From CAYPZL01 sp964415045 (GTDB lineage: Bacteria > Planctomycetota > Phycisphaerae > Sedimentisphaerales > Anaerobacaceae), in contig CAYPZL010000056.1 of the NCBI GenBank assembly GCA_964415045.1, positions 1 through 29,768 on the forward strand: DNA of 29,768 nt, in the 5' to 3' direction. The translations under genes were made by a program, and so were the position numbers. Shown here in pieces: positions 1-8,213 of this stretch (its first letter is position 1; each line of letters begins with the position of its first letter). Under the pieces are notes generated by a model. The model saw nothing but the letters and a program-made list of their open reading frames with translations. It was not told the origin of the DNA and made no database searches.

Positions 1-213
1 GCCATAAGTGCTTCTGATATAAGACGTTGCCTGGCGCGCTCGGCAAGTTACGCCCATTTGATTAAGGCTGGGAAAACAACGCGAGCCATCGCCAAGGCGT
101 TGAGTATCAGCCAGAAGACGGCCCAGGTCCATCGCGCACGCATCCTGGCGAAGCTGCAGGTCCAGACGAGCGAAGGCCTGGTAGCCCTTCTGCACAAGCA
201 CAATTTGACGTAG
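1..213 (+). CDS. LuxR/FixJ-type HTH regulator, 3' end only
   Basis: The frame is open from the first base to the TAG at 211-213 and gives the last 70 residues of a protein whose start lies outside the window. The segment LIKAGKTTRAIAKALSISQ, followed by KTAQVHRARILAKL, matches the four-helix LuxR/GerE DNA-binding domain. This has the usual 'AGKT..IA..L.IS.KT...HR..I..KL' pattern, with the recognition helix at QKTAQVHRARI. Family knowledge makes this the output domain of a response regulator or stand-alone transcription factor. The N-terminal side of the motif (RCLARSASYAHL) departs from the usual 'LTPRERevL' helix, so this may be a divergent member. The receiver or sensor part is not visible. 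Codon use is not obviously odd. Confidence 0.72.
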   Translation, partial: AISASDIRRCLARSASYAHLIKAGKTTRAIAKALSISQKTAQVHRARILAKLQVQTSEGLVALLHKHNLT

Positions 214-779
214 CGAAGGCGGCGAGCAGGCCCCACGCCACGCATCAGCCGGCGGCAAAGCCGGACCCCCCTCCCCCCCCCTACAAACGGCAACTGAAGT
301 AAGACAATCCGCAACTGGTATACACTTGCCCCAAATCTGGATAAGCTATAACGCACTACGTATGGCGAGATACGCATCGACACCTGCGAACACCCTCGTA
401 TATTGCCTGCCGGAAAGAACCGATGCTGAATACGAACGCCGCTATCGCAGGGCGGAATAATGGAGGCTCTTTGTCGGACAGTTGAACGTCACGAGACATC
501 TTCAGGGTTGCCGAGACGTTTAGGATCGGCGCTGGATCGGTTTCTTGCTCCAGCGCGACATGGGCACTGCCATGCTCGGGCCGTCATCACGGCACGTTAC
601 CAGTCGCCTGGCCCACATGGCAGTCCCACCTTTCATGGTGTGCTGCCGAAACCCAAGCTATCAATTTCCGAGAACAACCCTGAGTGATCGACATGCCAAT
701 TCGAAGCACAGTCAGCGCATAACAGGAATAGATAGCTTGAGAGCGACAACCGGGAAAGTGCGAGAGGATGGTCGGTTGA
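214..779. other. Non-coding stretch of about 565 bp with hairpins
   Basis: I see no convincing gene here. Short open frames exist on both strands but lack a ribosome site and recognisable protein sequence. The stretch holds a C-rich run near 267-281 and a perfect 8-bp hairpin (GCGCTGGA/TCCAGCGC, 529-556). It also has two related words in opposite orientation, around CACTGCCATG near 567 and CATGGCAGTC near 618. No T-run follows the hairpins, so they are not obvious intrinsic terminators. The hydrolase gene ends at 780 on the minus strand, so its 3' untranslated region extends into this stretch. Confidence 0.5.
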
Positions 780-1319
780 CTATTTGACGAGTTTGGCGAT
801 CTGCCGAAATTGGGGGTGTTGGGCGGTTTTGAGCAGTTCAAAGAGGACCATTTCCGTGCAAGCGACGGCGGCGCCTTCGGCCGCGAGGCGATTGAGGGCA
901 ATCTGCTTGTTCTCGGCCGTCCGGGAGGAAACGGCGTCGGCCACGACGGTAACGTCAAGCCCCCCGCTTATCAGGTCGAGCGCCGTCTGATAGATGCACA
1001 CGTGCGTTTCGATGCCACAAAGGAGGACCTGCCGGCGATTCGAGGCCTCCAGTCTGACGTTGAATTCCTCGACACCGCAGCAACTAAAGCTGGCTTTGTT
1101 GGTGGGTTCGTGGCCCGTGAGAAGTTCGGCGATTTCCGGGACCGTCGGGCCCAGCGCTTCGGGGACCTGCTGGCACCACAGGATGGGAATGTCGAGGACT
1201 CCGGCCGCCTGGATGAGAATACGGATGTTCCGGAAAAGCGATTCCTTCTCCGACATGAGCTGGGCGAGCTTGCCCTGAACGTCAACGACAACCAAGCAAC
1301 AACTTCGGATTTCAAGCAT
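780..1319 (-). CDS. Isochorismatase-family cysteine hydrolase
   Basis: A 179-aa protein with the complete isochorismatase/nicotinamidase-type catalytic triad: Asp13 in VVVDVQ, Lys75 in TNKASFSC and Cys108 in GIETHVCIYQTALDL. The length is normal for small family members such as YcaC-like hydrolases. The usual reaction is hydrolysis of a small amide or vinyl ether through a cysteine acyl-enzyme, but the substrate cannot be read from sequence. I chose ATG at 1319 because AGGAG lies 9 bases upstream. An upstream in-frame codon at 1388 would translate the TTCACG-type repeat into a non-conserved leader. No signal peptide is present, so the enzyme is cytoplasmic. It follows the sigma/anti-sigma genes on the same strand after 113 bp, so co-transcription is possible but not shown. 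Confidence 0.85.
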   Translation of the reverse strand: MLEIRSCCLVVVDVQGKLAQLMSEKESLFRNIRILIQAAGVLDIPILWCQQVPEALGPTVPEIAELLTGHEPTNKASFSCCGVEEFNVRLEASNRRQVLLCGIETHVCIYQTALDLISGGLDVTVVADAVSSRTAENKQIALNRLAAEGAAVACTEMVLFELLKTAQHPQFRQIAKLVK

Positions 1320-1365
1320 TCCCTTGCTCTCCTGCGTGCAAGAATCAAAATGCAAAGAGCGCGAA

Positions 1366-1416
1366 ACGTGAAGCGTATCTCGGAGCAAACATCACTTCAC
1401 GAGACACGCTTCACGA
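1366..1416. repeat. CGTGAAG/CTTCACG intergenic repeat forming a hairpin
   Basis: The word ACGTGAAGCGT (1366-1376) is matched in inverted orientation by ACGCTTCACGA (1406-1416; 10 of 11 bases pair). A third copy of CTTCACG lies between them at 1395-1401. The element sits in the gap between the anti-sigma and hydrolase genes. The same unit recurs at about 16037-16066, where it is read into a lipoprotein gene. Confidence 0.55.
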
Positions 1417-1432
1417 ACTGCGTGATGTCCCA

Positions 1433-2410
1433 TCACTTCGAACTGCGGAGGATTATCGTCAAGCTGGCCGGGGCGTCTCCTTCCAACGGCGTGAGCTTCG
1501 TCTCAGGGGGCTTGGTCATTCGCGGTATTCCGATGCCGACCAGGGGTACACCATCGTTGACCAGCGTCAGGATTTCACTGCCGGGCATCTCCCGTGCGAT
1601 GCGATTTCGGACCCCGTAATTGCGAGCCGTTTCGAGGGATGCCTCGGTATTGTTTTGGGCAATGACGGTGACAGCCTGCTCCGGTGTCACAGCCGGGATT
1701 GTCACTGCCTCAGCGTACTGTCGGAGGCTCTCGACGTGCAGTGTCGTGGCGTCGAACTTCTCCCAGATCTCGCCCAGCGCCGCCACCAGAGCCCTGACGC
1801 TCTCCCGACTGCCGGCGAGCCGGTAGATCCGCGTACTGCCGTCGGCATCCGATTCGACCGAACCGGCCATACCGTGGCGCTCCACGGCCGCCCGGAGAAA
1901 CGCATCGGCCTGGGCAAACGCGCCGGTCCGAAGATCAAGCCGACCGGCAAAACCGGCGTCGGCGACCACCACCTTGGCATCCGGTGTCACGGGCCCGGCC
2001 TGCCCATCGCCGGGCAGCGTGGCGATCAGCCCCTCGGTCTGGGGAACGGGGGCCAGGATGTTGTAGACGACCACCCCCAACACGGCCAACAAGGCAATCA
2101 TCGCCGCGGCCGCCACGGATTTGCGCAGCATCAGATGCCAGGTTCCGGCCGAAACGCGCCGGGGAGCCGGAGACTCGGCCAGGAGGGTCCTTCTCTCGAG
2201 GGAGACGCGAATTTGCTCCAGCATTTCGCCGGGGGCCTCGGCGCGAGGCATCGCACTGACCAACGTCTTGCAGTTCTTCAACTGGCGCAGCCGCCGCCCC
2301 ACCTCGGGATCGCGGGCCGCCAGCCGCCGGACTTCGGTCTGCTGTCGAAGGGGGAGCTCTCCGTCAATGAAGCTGCACAGCAGTTCATCGATGTTCGGAT
2401 TCGCCTTCAT
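1433..2410 (-). CDS. Membrane anti-sigma factor (ECF partner)
   Basis: A 325-aa protein starting at ATG 2410 with a 4-bp overlap with the upstream sigma gene, the usual arrangement for translationally coupled sigma/anti-sigma pairs. Residues 1-50 (IDELLCSFIDGELPLRQQTEV) resemble the helical anti-sigma domain that clamps sigma2/sigma4. The HxxxCxxC zinc motif of ZAS proteins is missing. Residues about 98-120 form a single membrane helix (SVAAAAMIALLAVLGVVVYN). The C-terminal 200 residues would be outside the membrane and match no domain that I recognise. They end in a segment with a GIGIPRMTKPPETKL stretch. Inferred role: hold the ECF factor inactive at the membrane until an envelope signal arrives. 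Confidence 0.75.
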   Translation of the reverse strand: MKANPNIDELLCSFIDGELPLRQQTEVRRLAARDPEVGRRLRQLKNCKTLVSAMPRAEAPGEMLEQIRVSLERRTLLAESPAPRRVSAGTWHLMLRKSVAAAAMIALLAVLGVVVYNILAPVPQTEGLIATLPGDGQAGPVTPDAKVVVADAGFAGRLDLRTGAFAQADAFLRAAVERHGMAGSVESDADGSTRIYRLAGSRESVRALVAALGEIWEKFDATTLHVESLRQYAEAVTIPAVTPEQAVTVIAQNNTEASLETARNYGVRNRIAREMPGSEILTLVNDGVPLVGIGIPRMTKPPETKLTPLEGDAPASLTIILRSSK

Positions 2411-3015
2411 TTCAGCATGGCCTCCAAAATTTCTCTCAATCTGCTCCTGGCGCGGCTGAGCCGGCTGCGGACGGTGCCGAGCTCGACGTTCAGAACGTCG
2501 GCAATCTCCGCGTAGCTCATGCCCTCAATATCACGGAGCACCACGACGGCCCGCTGGGGCTCGTCGAGCTGGAGCAACGATTTCTTCGCCGCCGCACACA
2601 ACTCGCGGCTCTGCGCCACCACCGCCGGATCGGCCGCCCCGTCATCGCTCAGAAAATCCTTGAGCGTCTGCCGGGCCGTACCGTCCGGGTCCTGTTCTTC
2701 GGCATCCAACGAACGCATCATCCGCCGCGCGTTTCGCTGGCAGTGGTTCAAAGTCAGGTTCACCGCTATCCGGAAAAGCCAGGTATAGAAGCTGCTTCTG
2801 CCCTTGAACTTATCGATGCCTTCAATTACTTTGACAAACGTCTCTTGCGTAAGTTCCGCCGCATCGTCCGAGTTTCCGCACATTTTCAGGATCACGTTAT
2901 AGATGCGGTTTTGGTACTTGAGGATCAGCCTCTCCGTAGCGACGGTATCGCCGCTCTGCGATTGCCGGACCAGCACAGAATCGTCTATGTTTATGCTCAC
3001 AGCTCTCAAGTACAC
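2407..3015 (-). CDS. RNA polymerase sigma factor, ECF subfamily
   Basis: A 202-aa protein with region 2 at about residues 26-96 (AAELTQETFVKVIEGIDKF, then FYTWLFRIAVNLTLNHCQR) and region 4 at about 146-196 (QRAVVVLRDIEGMSYAEIA, then GTVRSRLSRARSRLREIL). This is the standard two-domain ECF layout and length. The start is GTG at 3015, preceded by GAGGAAAACC, a good ribosome site. A promoter candidate lies about 75-105 bp upstream. The gene overlaps the following membrane anti-sigma gene by 4 bp. It sits just beyond the terminator of the large secreted-protein cluster, so those envelope genes are plausible but unproven targets. Confidence 0.92.
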   Translation of the reverse strand: MYLRAVSINIDDSVLVRQSQSGDTVATERLILKYQNRIYNVILKMCGNSDDAAELTQETFVKVIEGIDKFKGRSSFYTWLFRIAVNLTLNHCQRNARRMMRSLDAEEQDPDGTARQTLKDFLSDDGAADPAVVAQSRELCAAAKKSLLQLDEPQRAVVVLRDIEGMSYAEIADVLNVELGTVRSRLSRARSRLREILEAMLK

Positions 3016-3090
3016 GGTTTTCCTCGCATCGGTTCGTTTCGATCCTCAGACAGCCCCCCACAACCCGCAATCCGAGCGTACGGGTTCTTT

Positions 3091-3119
3091 ATCATCGCAG
3101 AATCCGTTCTTGCGGTCAA
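3091..3119 (-). promoter_or_regulatory. Sigma70-type promoter for ECF/anti-sigma genes
   Basis: On the minus strand TTGACC (3114-3119) is followed after 17 bp by GATGAT (3091-3096). A TGC just before it provides an extended -10 TGn. Transcription would begin about 70 nt before the GTG start of the sigma gene. This is a housekeeping-type promoter. I did not see a clear ECF-type -35 that would show autoregulation. Confidence 0.55.
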
Positions 3120-3388
3120 CCGAATTCGGCCGCACCGGCAAACAGCTCCGTTGTGCCAACTGTCAGACGCAGCAAGAGCGTCAACGTTACAGATTCGCCT
3201 CCGCCCCGCCGCTGCCCCGGCTGCCGGTGGGTCGTTTCTCCGGGCCGTCGTTCTGGCTCAGCCTCGCGGCCGCGACATCGTCCCATAACTACCCGCACAA
3301 AGGAATATCGCGGTGTCGCAGGCGTGTCACCGCAACTCGCCCGGCCTGCCCACATTCCCGGCACGGCTCCCGGTGCGCCACATCTCCG

Positions 3389-3427
3389 AAAAAACGCGGG
3401 GCCCATGCCGGACAGGCATGAGCCCCG
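3389..3427 (-). terminator. Intrinsic terminator of the 1279-aa protein gene
   Basis: The inverted repeat CGGGGCCCATGCC (3397-3409) / GGCATGAGCCCCG (3415-3427) pairs at 12 of 13 positions with a 5-base loop. On the minus strand it is followed by GCG and six T (3389-3394). It lies 110 bp after the stop codon at 3537 and separates this gene from the sigma/anti-sigma unit. Confidence 0.82.
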
Positions 3428-3536
3428 AGATGCTGCGAAACAATCGTTCCAGGTCGCCACGGTTGCACGACCATCCTCACAGGCTCACGTGATCGAGCCC
3501 CGTGACGACGGCGCGCAACCGAGGCGGCTTACGAAA

Positions 3537-6500
3537 CTACTCGGTGGCGATATAGTCGCCTTCGTAAAACTGCACGTTATCGATCCAGAAGTCGCCGGCG
3601 GCAAAACCGCAGTGGAAGGTAATGCTTCCCGGACTCGTGTCCTCGGCAAAGACAGGCGTGGTTACGAAATGCTCCACCCATTCCTCCGTCATGGTGATGA
3701 CCTGCTCACCATATCCGGACCAGGGCGCCGCAGCCAGCTCCGGCTTGAAATTGATGTCCAGCGTTCCGGCGCTGCACTTGACGAAGGCCGAGAGAGTGTA
3801 CTTCTTGCCTGCTTCGAAGACGTATCCTCCCTGGGTCAGGTAAACGTCCCAGAAATTCGCTCCGGCGGTCGGGACGACAATATGCAGGCAGGAGTCGCCC
3901 TCGATCGGACCGTCAGGGACCGCGGCGCCTGCCAGCGTTTGCACCACTTCCGCCGTGGCGCCGCCACCGGTGTTGTCGACCAGGTTCCACGGACCGACAG
4001 TACCGCTCTCGAAGCCGCTGTTGGCCAGCAGGTTCTGGGCTTGCGGAGCGGCGCCGTCGGGCGCGACATAGGTGCCTTCGTAGAAGCGCACGTCGTCGGC
4101 CCAAAACTCGGCCGCGGCAAAACCGCAGTGGAACGTAATGGTCCCCGGACTGGTATCCTGACCAAAAACAGGGGTCGTTACGTGGTATTCCGCCCATTCG
4201 TCGGTTATGGTGATCGTTTGCTCACCATATCCGGACCAGGGATCGACTCCCAGTTCCGGCTTGAAATTGACGTCCAGCGTCCCTTCCTTGCACTTGAAGA
4301 AGCCCGAGAGCGTGTATCTCTTGCCCGCCTCAAAGACGAATCCAGGCTGCGAGAGGTGCACATCCCAGAAGTTCGCCCCGGCGGCGGGAACCACAACGTG
4401 CAGACAGGAGTCGCCCTCGACCGGATCTTCGGGAACCGCCGCGCCCACCAGCTCCTGAACGATTTCCGTGGTCGCGCCGGTGCCGGTGTTGTCGGCCAGG
4501 TACCACGGGTCCAGGACGCCGTCCTCAAAGCCGCCGTTAATCAGCAAGTTGACGACTTCGCGTTGGGCAGGCTTCGTGCCGACGCGGATGTCGTCGATGT
4601 AGAGCACACCGGCGCCGTTCTGGCTGGGAGCGGTGCGATTGCCCACGCCGATGTACATCTTCTTGACCAGAGCCAGGTTCACGCCGGCATCGGTAAACTC
4701 GGTCAGCGGGATCTTCCATTCCATCCAGCCGGTCGTCAGAACGGCGTCGGGATCGGGATGGACCACTGCCTTCGAGCGGCCCGCGCTGTCCTCTACCACA
4801 ACGTACATGTCGTCGCGGTCGTTGGCCGGGTGGTCCGTGCCGATCTCCGCCACCTGCCAGGGGCCGCTGACACCGCCGCTGGTCTGGACGTTGGAGAACT
4901 CCGCCACGGTGGCCACACCGGGAGAATGACTGCATACCGCCAAGCCAATGTAGACCGTCCCAATCATGGCGATCTCCTGCGTCGAAGTCTCCCCGTCGTC
5001 GGCGACGATCCGTTCCCAGTTCACCCCGTCGGCAGAGTGTTCACCGGTGATCGCATTGCCCTGACGCGTGATTCGGACCCAGCGAGGCAGCGGTGTCGAT
5101 CCTGCCGCCGAGGCGACCGAATCCGTGTCGCCATTGGTGAAGCCGCGATACATGTACTCCACCAAATTGTCCGGCGTACCAATCATATGCACTTGCTTGG
5201 CCAGCGGAAGGAGGCTCTCGCGAATCATCACGCCGGCCTTGGCCCACACGTCGGTATTCTGAAGCGATTCGATCTTGACGGTGATCGAACCGTCGCCGGA
5301 GAGCTGCTTGTAGACGAAGCGAAACTCGTCCGTCTGCATGTAGATGTCCGCACCGGCGCCGCTCATGGTGATGTTGCCCGGACTCGTCTCAGCGAACGCC
5401 ACGGGATTCCCGCGGAACCACAGGCTCAAGTCCGTCACGCCGTTGGCGCTCCAGTCCTGGGGCGTGGCCCAGGTCCGCTCGGTTTCCGAATAGAACGGCG
5501 GGGCCGAATTGTCATAATACAACGGCATCGCCTGGTTGCCCTCGTGGGGATTGTCCGTCTCGACGATGTCGCCGCCGAAGTAGGGGCTGCTGTCGCTCCA
5601 GATGTCATGGCCCACGATGGCGCCGGTCCCGTTGCCCGGCGTCTCGACCGGCTCGGAATAGCCCAGGCCGTCCAGCCAGGTCTGGAAGATGCGGTCCGGA
5701 GAATCGTTCGTGTAGTTCTCGAAATCATCCACCACGAAGAACGCCGCCGTAGCGAAGCTCCAGATGTCGCCCTCGGCGATCAACGCCCCGCTCTCATCCA
5801 GTTCACTGACCTTCCAGTACACATTCTGCCCGTAGGCCACGTCCGCATTGCTCAGGTCGTAGCTGTGGGCCTCGGTCGTACCGACCAGAGCCGTACCGTC
5901 TTCCACGGCCGCCCGGTCGGTGCTGATGTACACCTCGTGCGAAGCCGACCCGCGGCCCGGACGCCAGTTCAGCACGGCATCCAGAGCCACGCCTTCGGCG
6001 CCTACCGCCGGCTCCGGCTCCCGCGCCTTGATGGGCACGTAGAGGAAACGCACCTCGCTCAGGCCGAACACAGGCATCCCGCCGTGGCTGCTGGTGATCG
6101 TCAGCTTCACATACTGGGCCTGCACGCCGCCGAAATCGATGGGCGGATTGTGCGTGTAGTCGTTCTGGCTGGTGGCCCGCTCAAACTCGAAATCGCCCAG
6201 TGTCAGCCACTCGATGCCGTCGACCGAGTACTCGATGGTGACGTCTTTGGCCCCGAAGCCCTGGAAGTACTCGATCGGCTGGTTCGAGTTCCACACCCAC
6301 AGCTCATCGAGGGCGTACACCTGGTCGAACTCATACTGAATCCAGGCCGTATTGCCGGCGCCGATGCCGCTGAGCCACATCGCGGTCGGATCGGTGGAGT
6401 GCTCGTCGGCGGCGTTGAGTCCGGAGCCGTCGACCGTCTTGGACGCCTCCATACCGGCCGCCTCGGAGCTGGCGATGGCGGTAACGTTGCCAATCGGATA

Positions 6501-7376
6501 GGAATACGGCTCGACCGTGAAGCTCCAGGTGGCACCCGGGAAAACGGTCGAATCCGGCGGCGCGTTGACTTCATCGACCCGCCAGTAATACGTCTGACCG
6601 AAGTCCAGGAGATCGTCGGGCGCGTACGCGGCCGCGGCCTGGCCCGGACTGACCAGCACGCCCAAGTCGTTGGTCGTGTCGGCATTATTGACATCGTCAA
6701 AGACCGTGCCGAGATACACGTCGTGTGCGGCCGCAAGAACACTCGGCTCCCAGCTCAACACGACATCCTGAGGCACATCGACGGCGCCATCGGCCGGACT
6801 CGGGTTCTCCGCCGTGACGATGGGCTTGAAGGAAGGCGCAACGTAGTCGCCTTCGTAAAACCTCACGGCATCCATCCAGAACTCGCCCGCCCTGGCAGCG
6901 ACGTGGAAGGCGATACCTGCCGGATCCACGTCGTCAGCGAAAACAGGGGTTGTTGTGCTGAATTCCGTCCATTCATCTGTGATGGTGAAGACCTGATCAC
7001 CGTATGCGGTGTATGGATCTACAGGCAACTCCGGCTTGAAACCGATCTGCCAGGTGCCTTGGTCGCACTTGACAAAGGCCGAAAGAGTGTATTTCTTGCC
7101 CTTCTCAAAGGTCGGCACCCTCTGTGTCAAACCGCTATCCCAGATATTGGCACCGACGGCCGAGACCGTAACATGCAGGCAGTACTTGCCCTCAATCGGA
7201 TCCTCCTGGACCACTTCCGCCGTGGCGCTGCCATACGAACCCCACGGCTCGAAGACACCATCCTCAAAACCACCGTTCACCAGCAGATTCACGGGATCGC
7301 CCTGTGCGTAGCTGGAGCCGGCTCCCACGAATCCCGTCAACAATATGACCGTCAACCACACTGCTCGTACTCTCAT
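3537..7376 (-). CDS. Secreted multidomain carbohydrate-binding protein (3 CBM, F5/8C, Fn3-like)
   Basis: A 1279-aa protein starting at ATG 7376 (AAGGAG 8 bases upstream), with a signal peptide of about 25 residues ending SSYAQG. Approximate order: CBM4/9-like module (30-178, NLLVNGGFEDG to FYEGDYVAP); Fn3-like repeat (185-288, ending TYYWRVDEVN...WSF); F5/8 type C discoidin module (290-449); second Fn3-like repeat (450-543); a beta-sandwich starting VVDDFENYT (545-933) interrupted at about 672-825 by an inserted DUF1349-like domain (KAGVMIRE); then two more CBM4/9-like modules (943-1103 and 1110-1279). The architecture implies extracellular binding to polysaccharide or the cell surface. I see no catalytic domain, dockerin, PEP-CTERM or LPXTG anchor. 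The last two CBMs are close copies of each other, pointing to tandem duplication. Confidence 0.85.
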   Translation of the reverse strand: MRVRAVWLTVILLTGFVGAGSSYAQGDPVNLLVNGGFEDGVFEPWGSYGSATAEVVQEDPIEGKYCLHVTVSAVGANIWDSGLTQRVPTFEKGKKYTLSAFVKCDQGTWQIGFKPELPVDPYTAYGDQVFTITDEWTEFSTTTPVFADDVDPAGIAFHVAARAGEFWMDAVRFYEGDYVAPSFKPIVTAENPSPADGAVDVPQDVVLSWEPSVLAAAHDVYLGTVFDDVNNADTTNDLGVLVSPGQAAAAYAPDDLLDFGQTYYWRVDEVNAPPDSTVFPGATWSFTVEPYSYPIGNVTAIASSEAAGMEASKTVDGSGLNAADEHSTDPTAMWLSGIGAGNTAWIQYEFDQVYALDELWVWNSNQPIEYFQGFGAKDVTIEYSVDGIEWLTLGDFEFERATSQNDYTHNPPIDFGGVQAQYVKLTITSSHGGMPVFGLSEVRFLYVPIKAREPEPAVGAEGVALDAVLNWRPGRGSASHEVYISTDRAAVEDGTALVGTTEAHSYDLSNADVAYGQNVYWKVSELDESGALIAEGDIWSFATAAFFVVDDFENYTNDSPDRIFQTWLDGLGYSEPVETPGNGTGAIVGHDIWSDSSPYFGGDIVETDNPHEGNQAMPLYYDNSAPPFYSETERTWATPQDWSANGVTDLSLWFRGNPVAFAETSPGNITMSGAGADIYMQTDEFRFVYKQLSGDGSITVKIESLQNTDVWAKAGVMIRESLLPLAKQVHMIGTPDNLVEYMYRGFTNGDTDSVASAAGSTPLPRWVRITRQGNAITGEHSADGVNWERIVADDGETSTQEIAMIGTVYIGLAVCSHSPGVATVAEFSNVQTSGGVSGPWQVAEIGTDHPANDRDDMYVVVEDSAGRSKAVVHPDPDAVLTTGWMEWKIPLTEFTDAGVNLALVKKMYIGVGNRTAPSQNGAGVLYIDDIRVGTKPAQREVVNLLINGGFEDGVLDPWYLADNTGTGATTEIVQELVGAAVPEDPVEGDSCLHVVVPAAGANFWDVHLSQPGFVFEAGKRYTLSGFFKCKEGTLDVNFKPELGVDPWSGYGEQTITITDEWAEYHVTTPVFGQDTSPGTITFHCGFAAAEFWADDVRFYEGTYVAPDGAAPQAQNLLANSGFESGTVGPWNLVDNTGGGATAEVVQTLAGAAVPDGPIEGDSCLHIVVPTAGANFWDVYLTQGGYVFEAGKKYTLSAFVKCSAGTLDINFKPELAAAPWSGYGEQVITMTEEWVEHFVTTPVFAEDTSPGSITFHCGFAAGDFWIDNVQFYEGDYIATE

Positions 7377-7852
7377 GATGCTCACTCCTTACCATCAGTC
7401 GCTCAGCGACATACCGCAATTGACCTCCGCTGGTCTGCTATACATCATCCCCCCCGGGGAATCAAATATGCCATTTTCCACGCATGAAAGCCCTCCAACA
7501 AAGACAGGAATAACTCGGAAGCAGGAGGGCGCAGGCCCCACGGCCATGGTGCTCACGATTTTACCTGTGGTATGTTTGCTGCTGCCCGTCATTCATCGCT
7601 CGCGTGCTGACAGTCCGGCTGAGAACTGTCGCTACCGGTCTTTTGATGGTGCTTTATCGGCAGAAAAGGCTCCGTTCTCCGGTACAAGCCCACCGCCTGA
7701 CGCAACAATATCTGACCGATTTGCGGACCATCAGAAGAAAACGCGTCTCGTCCCGGATCATCGCCTCATTTCGACCTGTTGTACGCCGCCCTTCTCCTCA
7801 CACTTTGACATCATCACCAAGCGGGCCTCTACAGCCAAGGTCCGATAGTATT

Positions 7853-7882
7853 ATGGTAACAGATCGGCCATGTGTCAGTCAA
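7853..7882 (-). promoter_or_regulatory. Promoter candidate for the 1279-aa protein gene
   Basis: On the minus strand TTGACT (7877-7882) is separated by 18 bp from TACCAT (7853-7858). The -35 is strong and the -10 moderate. It would give a leader of about 470 nt. It does not carry the 17-nt downstream element found at the two sister genes. Confidence 0.35.
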
Positions 7883-7968
7883 GCCCATTTGCGTCATTGC
7901 CGCGCTGACTCGTATCGCGACAGATTCCCGCAAGGTCAGAAATCTCAGGCCCGGAGTGGGCAAATGAA

Positions 7969-8001
7969 GCGGGGCCCATGCCGCATCCGTACGGGCCCCG
8001 C
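7969..8001 (-). terminator. GC-rich hairpin, probable terminator of the LamG relic
   Basis: A perfect 9-bp stem, GCGGGGCCC (7969-7977) with GGGCCCCGC (7993-8001), and a 15-base loop. It lies about 50 bp beyond the stop codon of the LamG relic, the same distance at which intact sister genes have theirs. Only a weak T-rich tail (TTCATTT) follows, so function is uncertain. Confidence 0.45.
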
Positions 8002-8047
8002 CGTTGCAGGCCGCAAACGTCGCTGCGACGAGAGCCTTCCCGTGGCG

Positions 8048-8156
8048 TTACTGCCCCCGCCAGGTAAACGATCTCAAACCGGGACAGGGCCCTGTCGTAG
8101 ATCCGAACCTCGTCGAGCGCGCCGTTGAACGGATTTCCGCCGTTGACTTTCCCGTT
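8048..8156 (-). pseudogene. 3' relic of a LamG-domain gene
   Basis: The minus strand from 8156 reads NGKVNGGNPFNGALDEVRIY followed by DRALSRFEIVYLAG. This is the typical last part of a LamG/concanavalin-type domain ('G.iDEVRIYdRALs..EI..L'). No matching N-terminal part lies upstream: the sequence before it runs into the terminator at 8182-8213. A TAA at 8048-8050 is in the +1 frame relative to the motif, suggesting a one-base shift near the end. The two sister proteins carry the equivalent GEIDDARVYDRVLTEEEI and DEVRIYSEALTQDDI. Interpretation: remnant of a fourth family member lost by deletion. Confidence 0.65.
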
Positions 8157-8181
8157 TTTGCGGAATCGCCTGCCAGATTCG

Positions 8182-8213
8182 AAAAGGGGCTGCGATATGG
8201 TGGTCGCAGCCCC
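8182..8213 (-). terminator. Intrinsic terminator of the 945-aa protein gene
   Basis: A perfect 10-bp stem, GGGGCTGCGA (8186-8195) and TCGCAGCCCC (8204-8213), with an 8-base loop. On the minus strand it is followed directly by TTTTC. It lies 59 bp beyond the stop codon at 8273. Confidence 0.82.

Larger units (their letters stand above)
3016..3536. other. 521-bp gap between ECF gene and secreted-protein gene
   Basis: The gap holds the ECF-gene promoter candidate (3091-3119, minus) and the intrinsic terminator of the upstream secreted-protein gene (3389-3427, minus). Nothing gene-like is visible in the rest. Confidence 0.6.

Noticed and set aside
362..460. Small 32-codon open frame on the plus strand
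   Set aside because: No ribosome site, no similarity to known peptides, and located in otherwise non-coding sequence.
810..2515. Plus-strand open frames opposite the hydrolase and anti-sigma genes
   Set aside because: Shadows of well-supported minus-strand genes with catalytic motifs and a 4-bp sigma/anti-sigma overlap.
3153..7487. Very long plus-strand open frame (1444 codons) opposite the 1279-aa protein gene
   Set aside because: It is an antisense shadow created by GC-rich codon bias. It has no ribosome site, no domain similarity and low-complexity Arg/Gly/Val/His-rich content, while the minus-strand frame has a signal peptide and clear domains.
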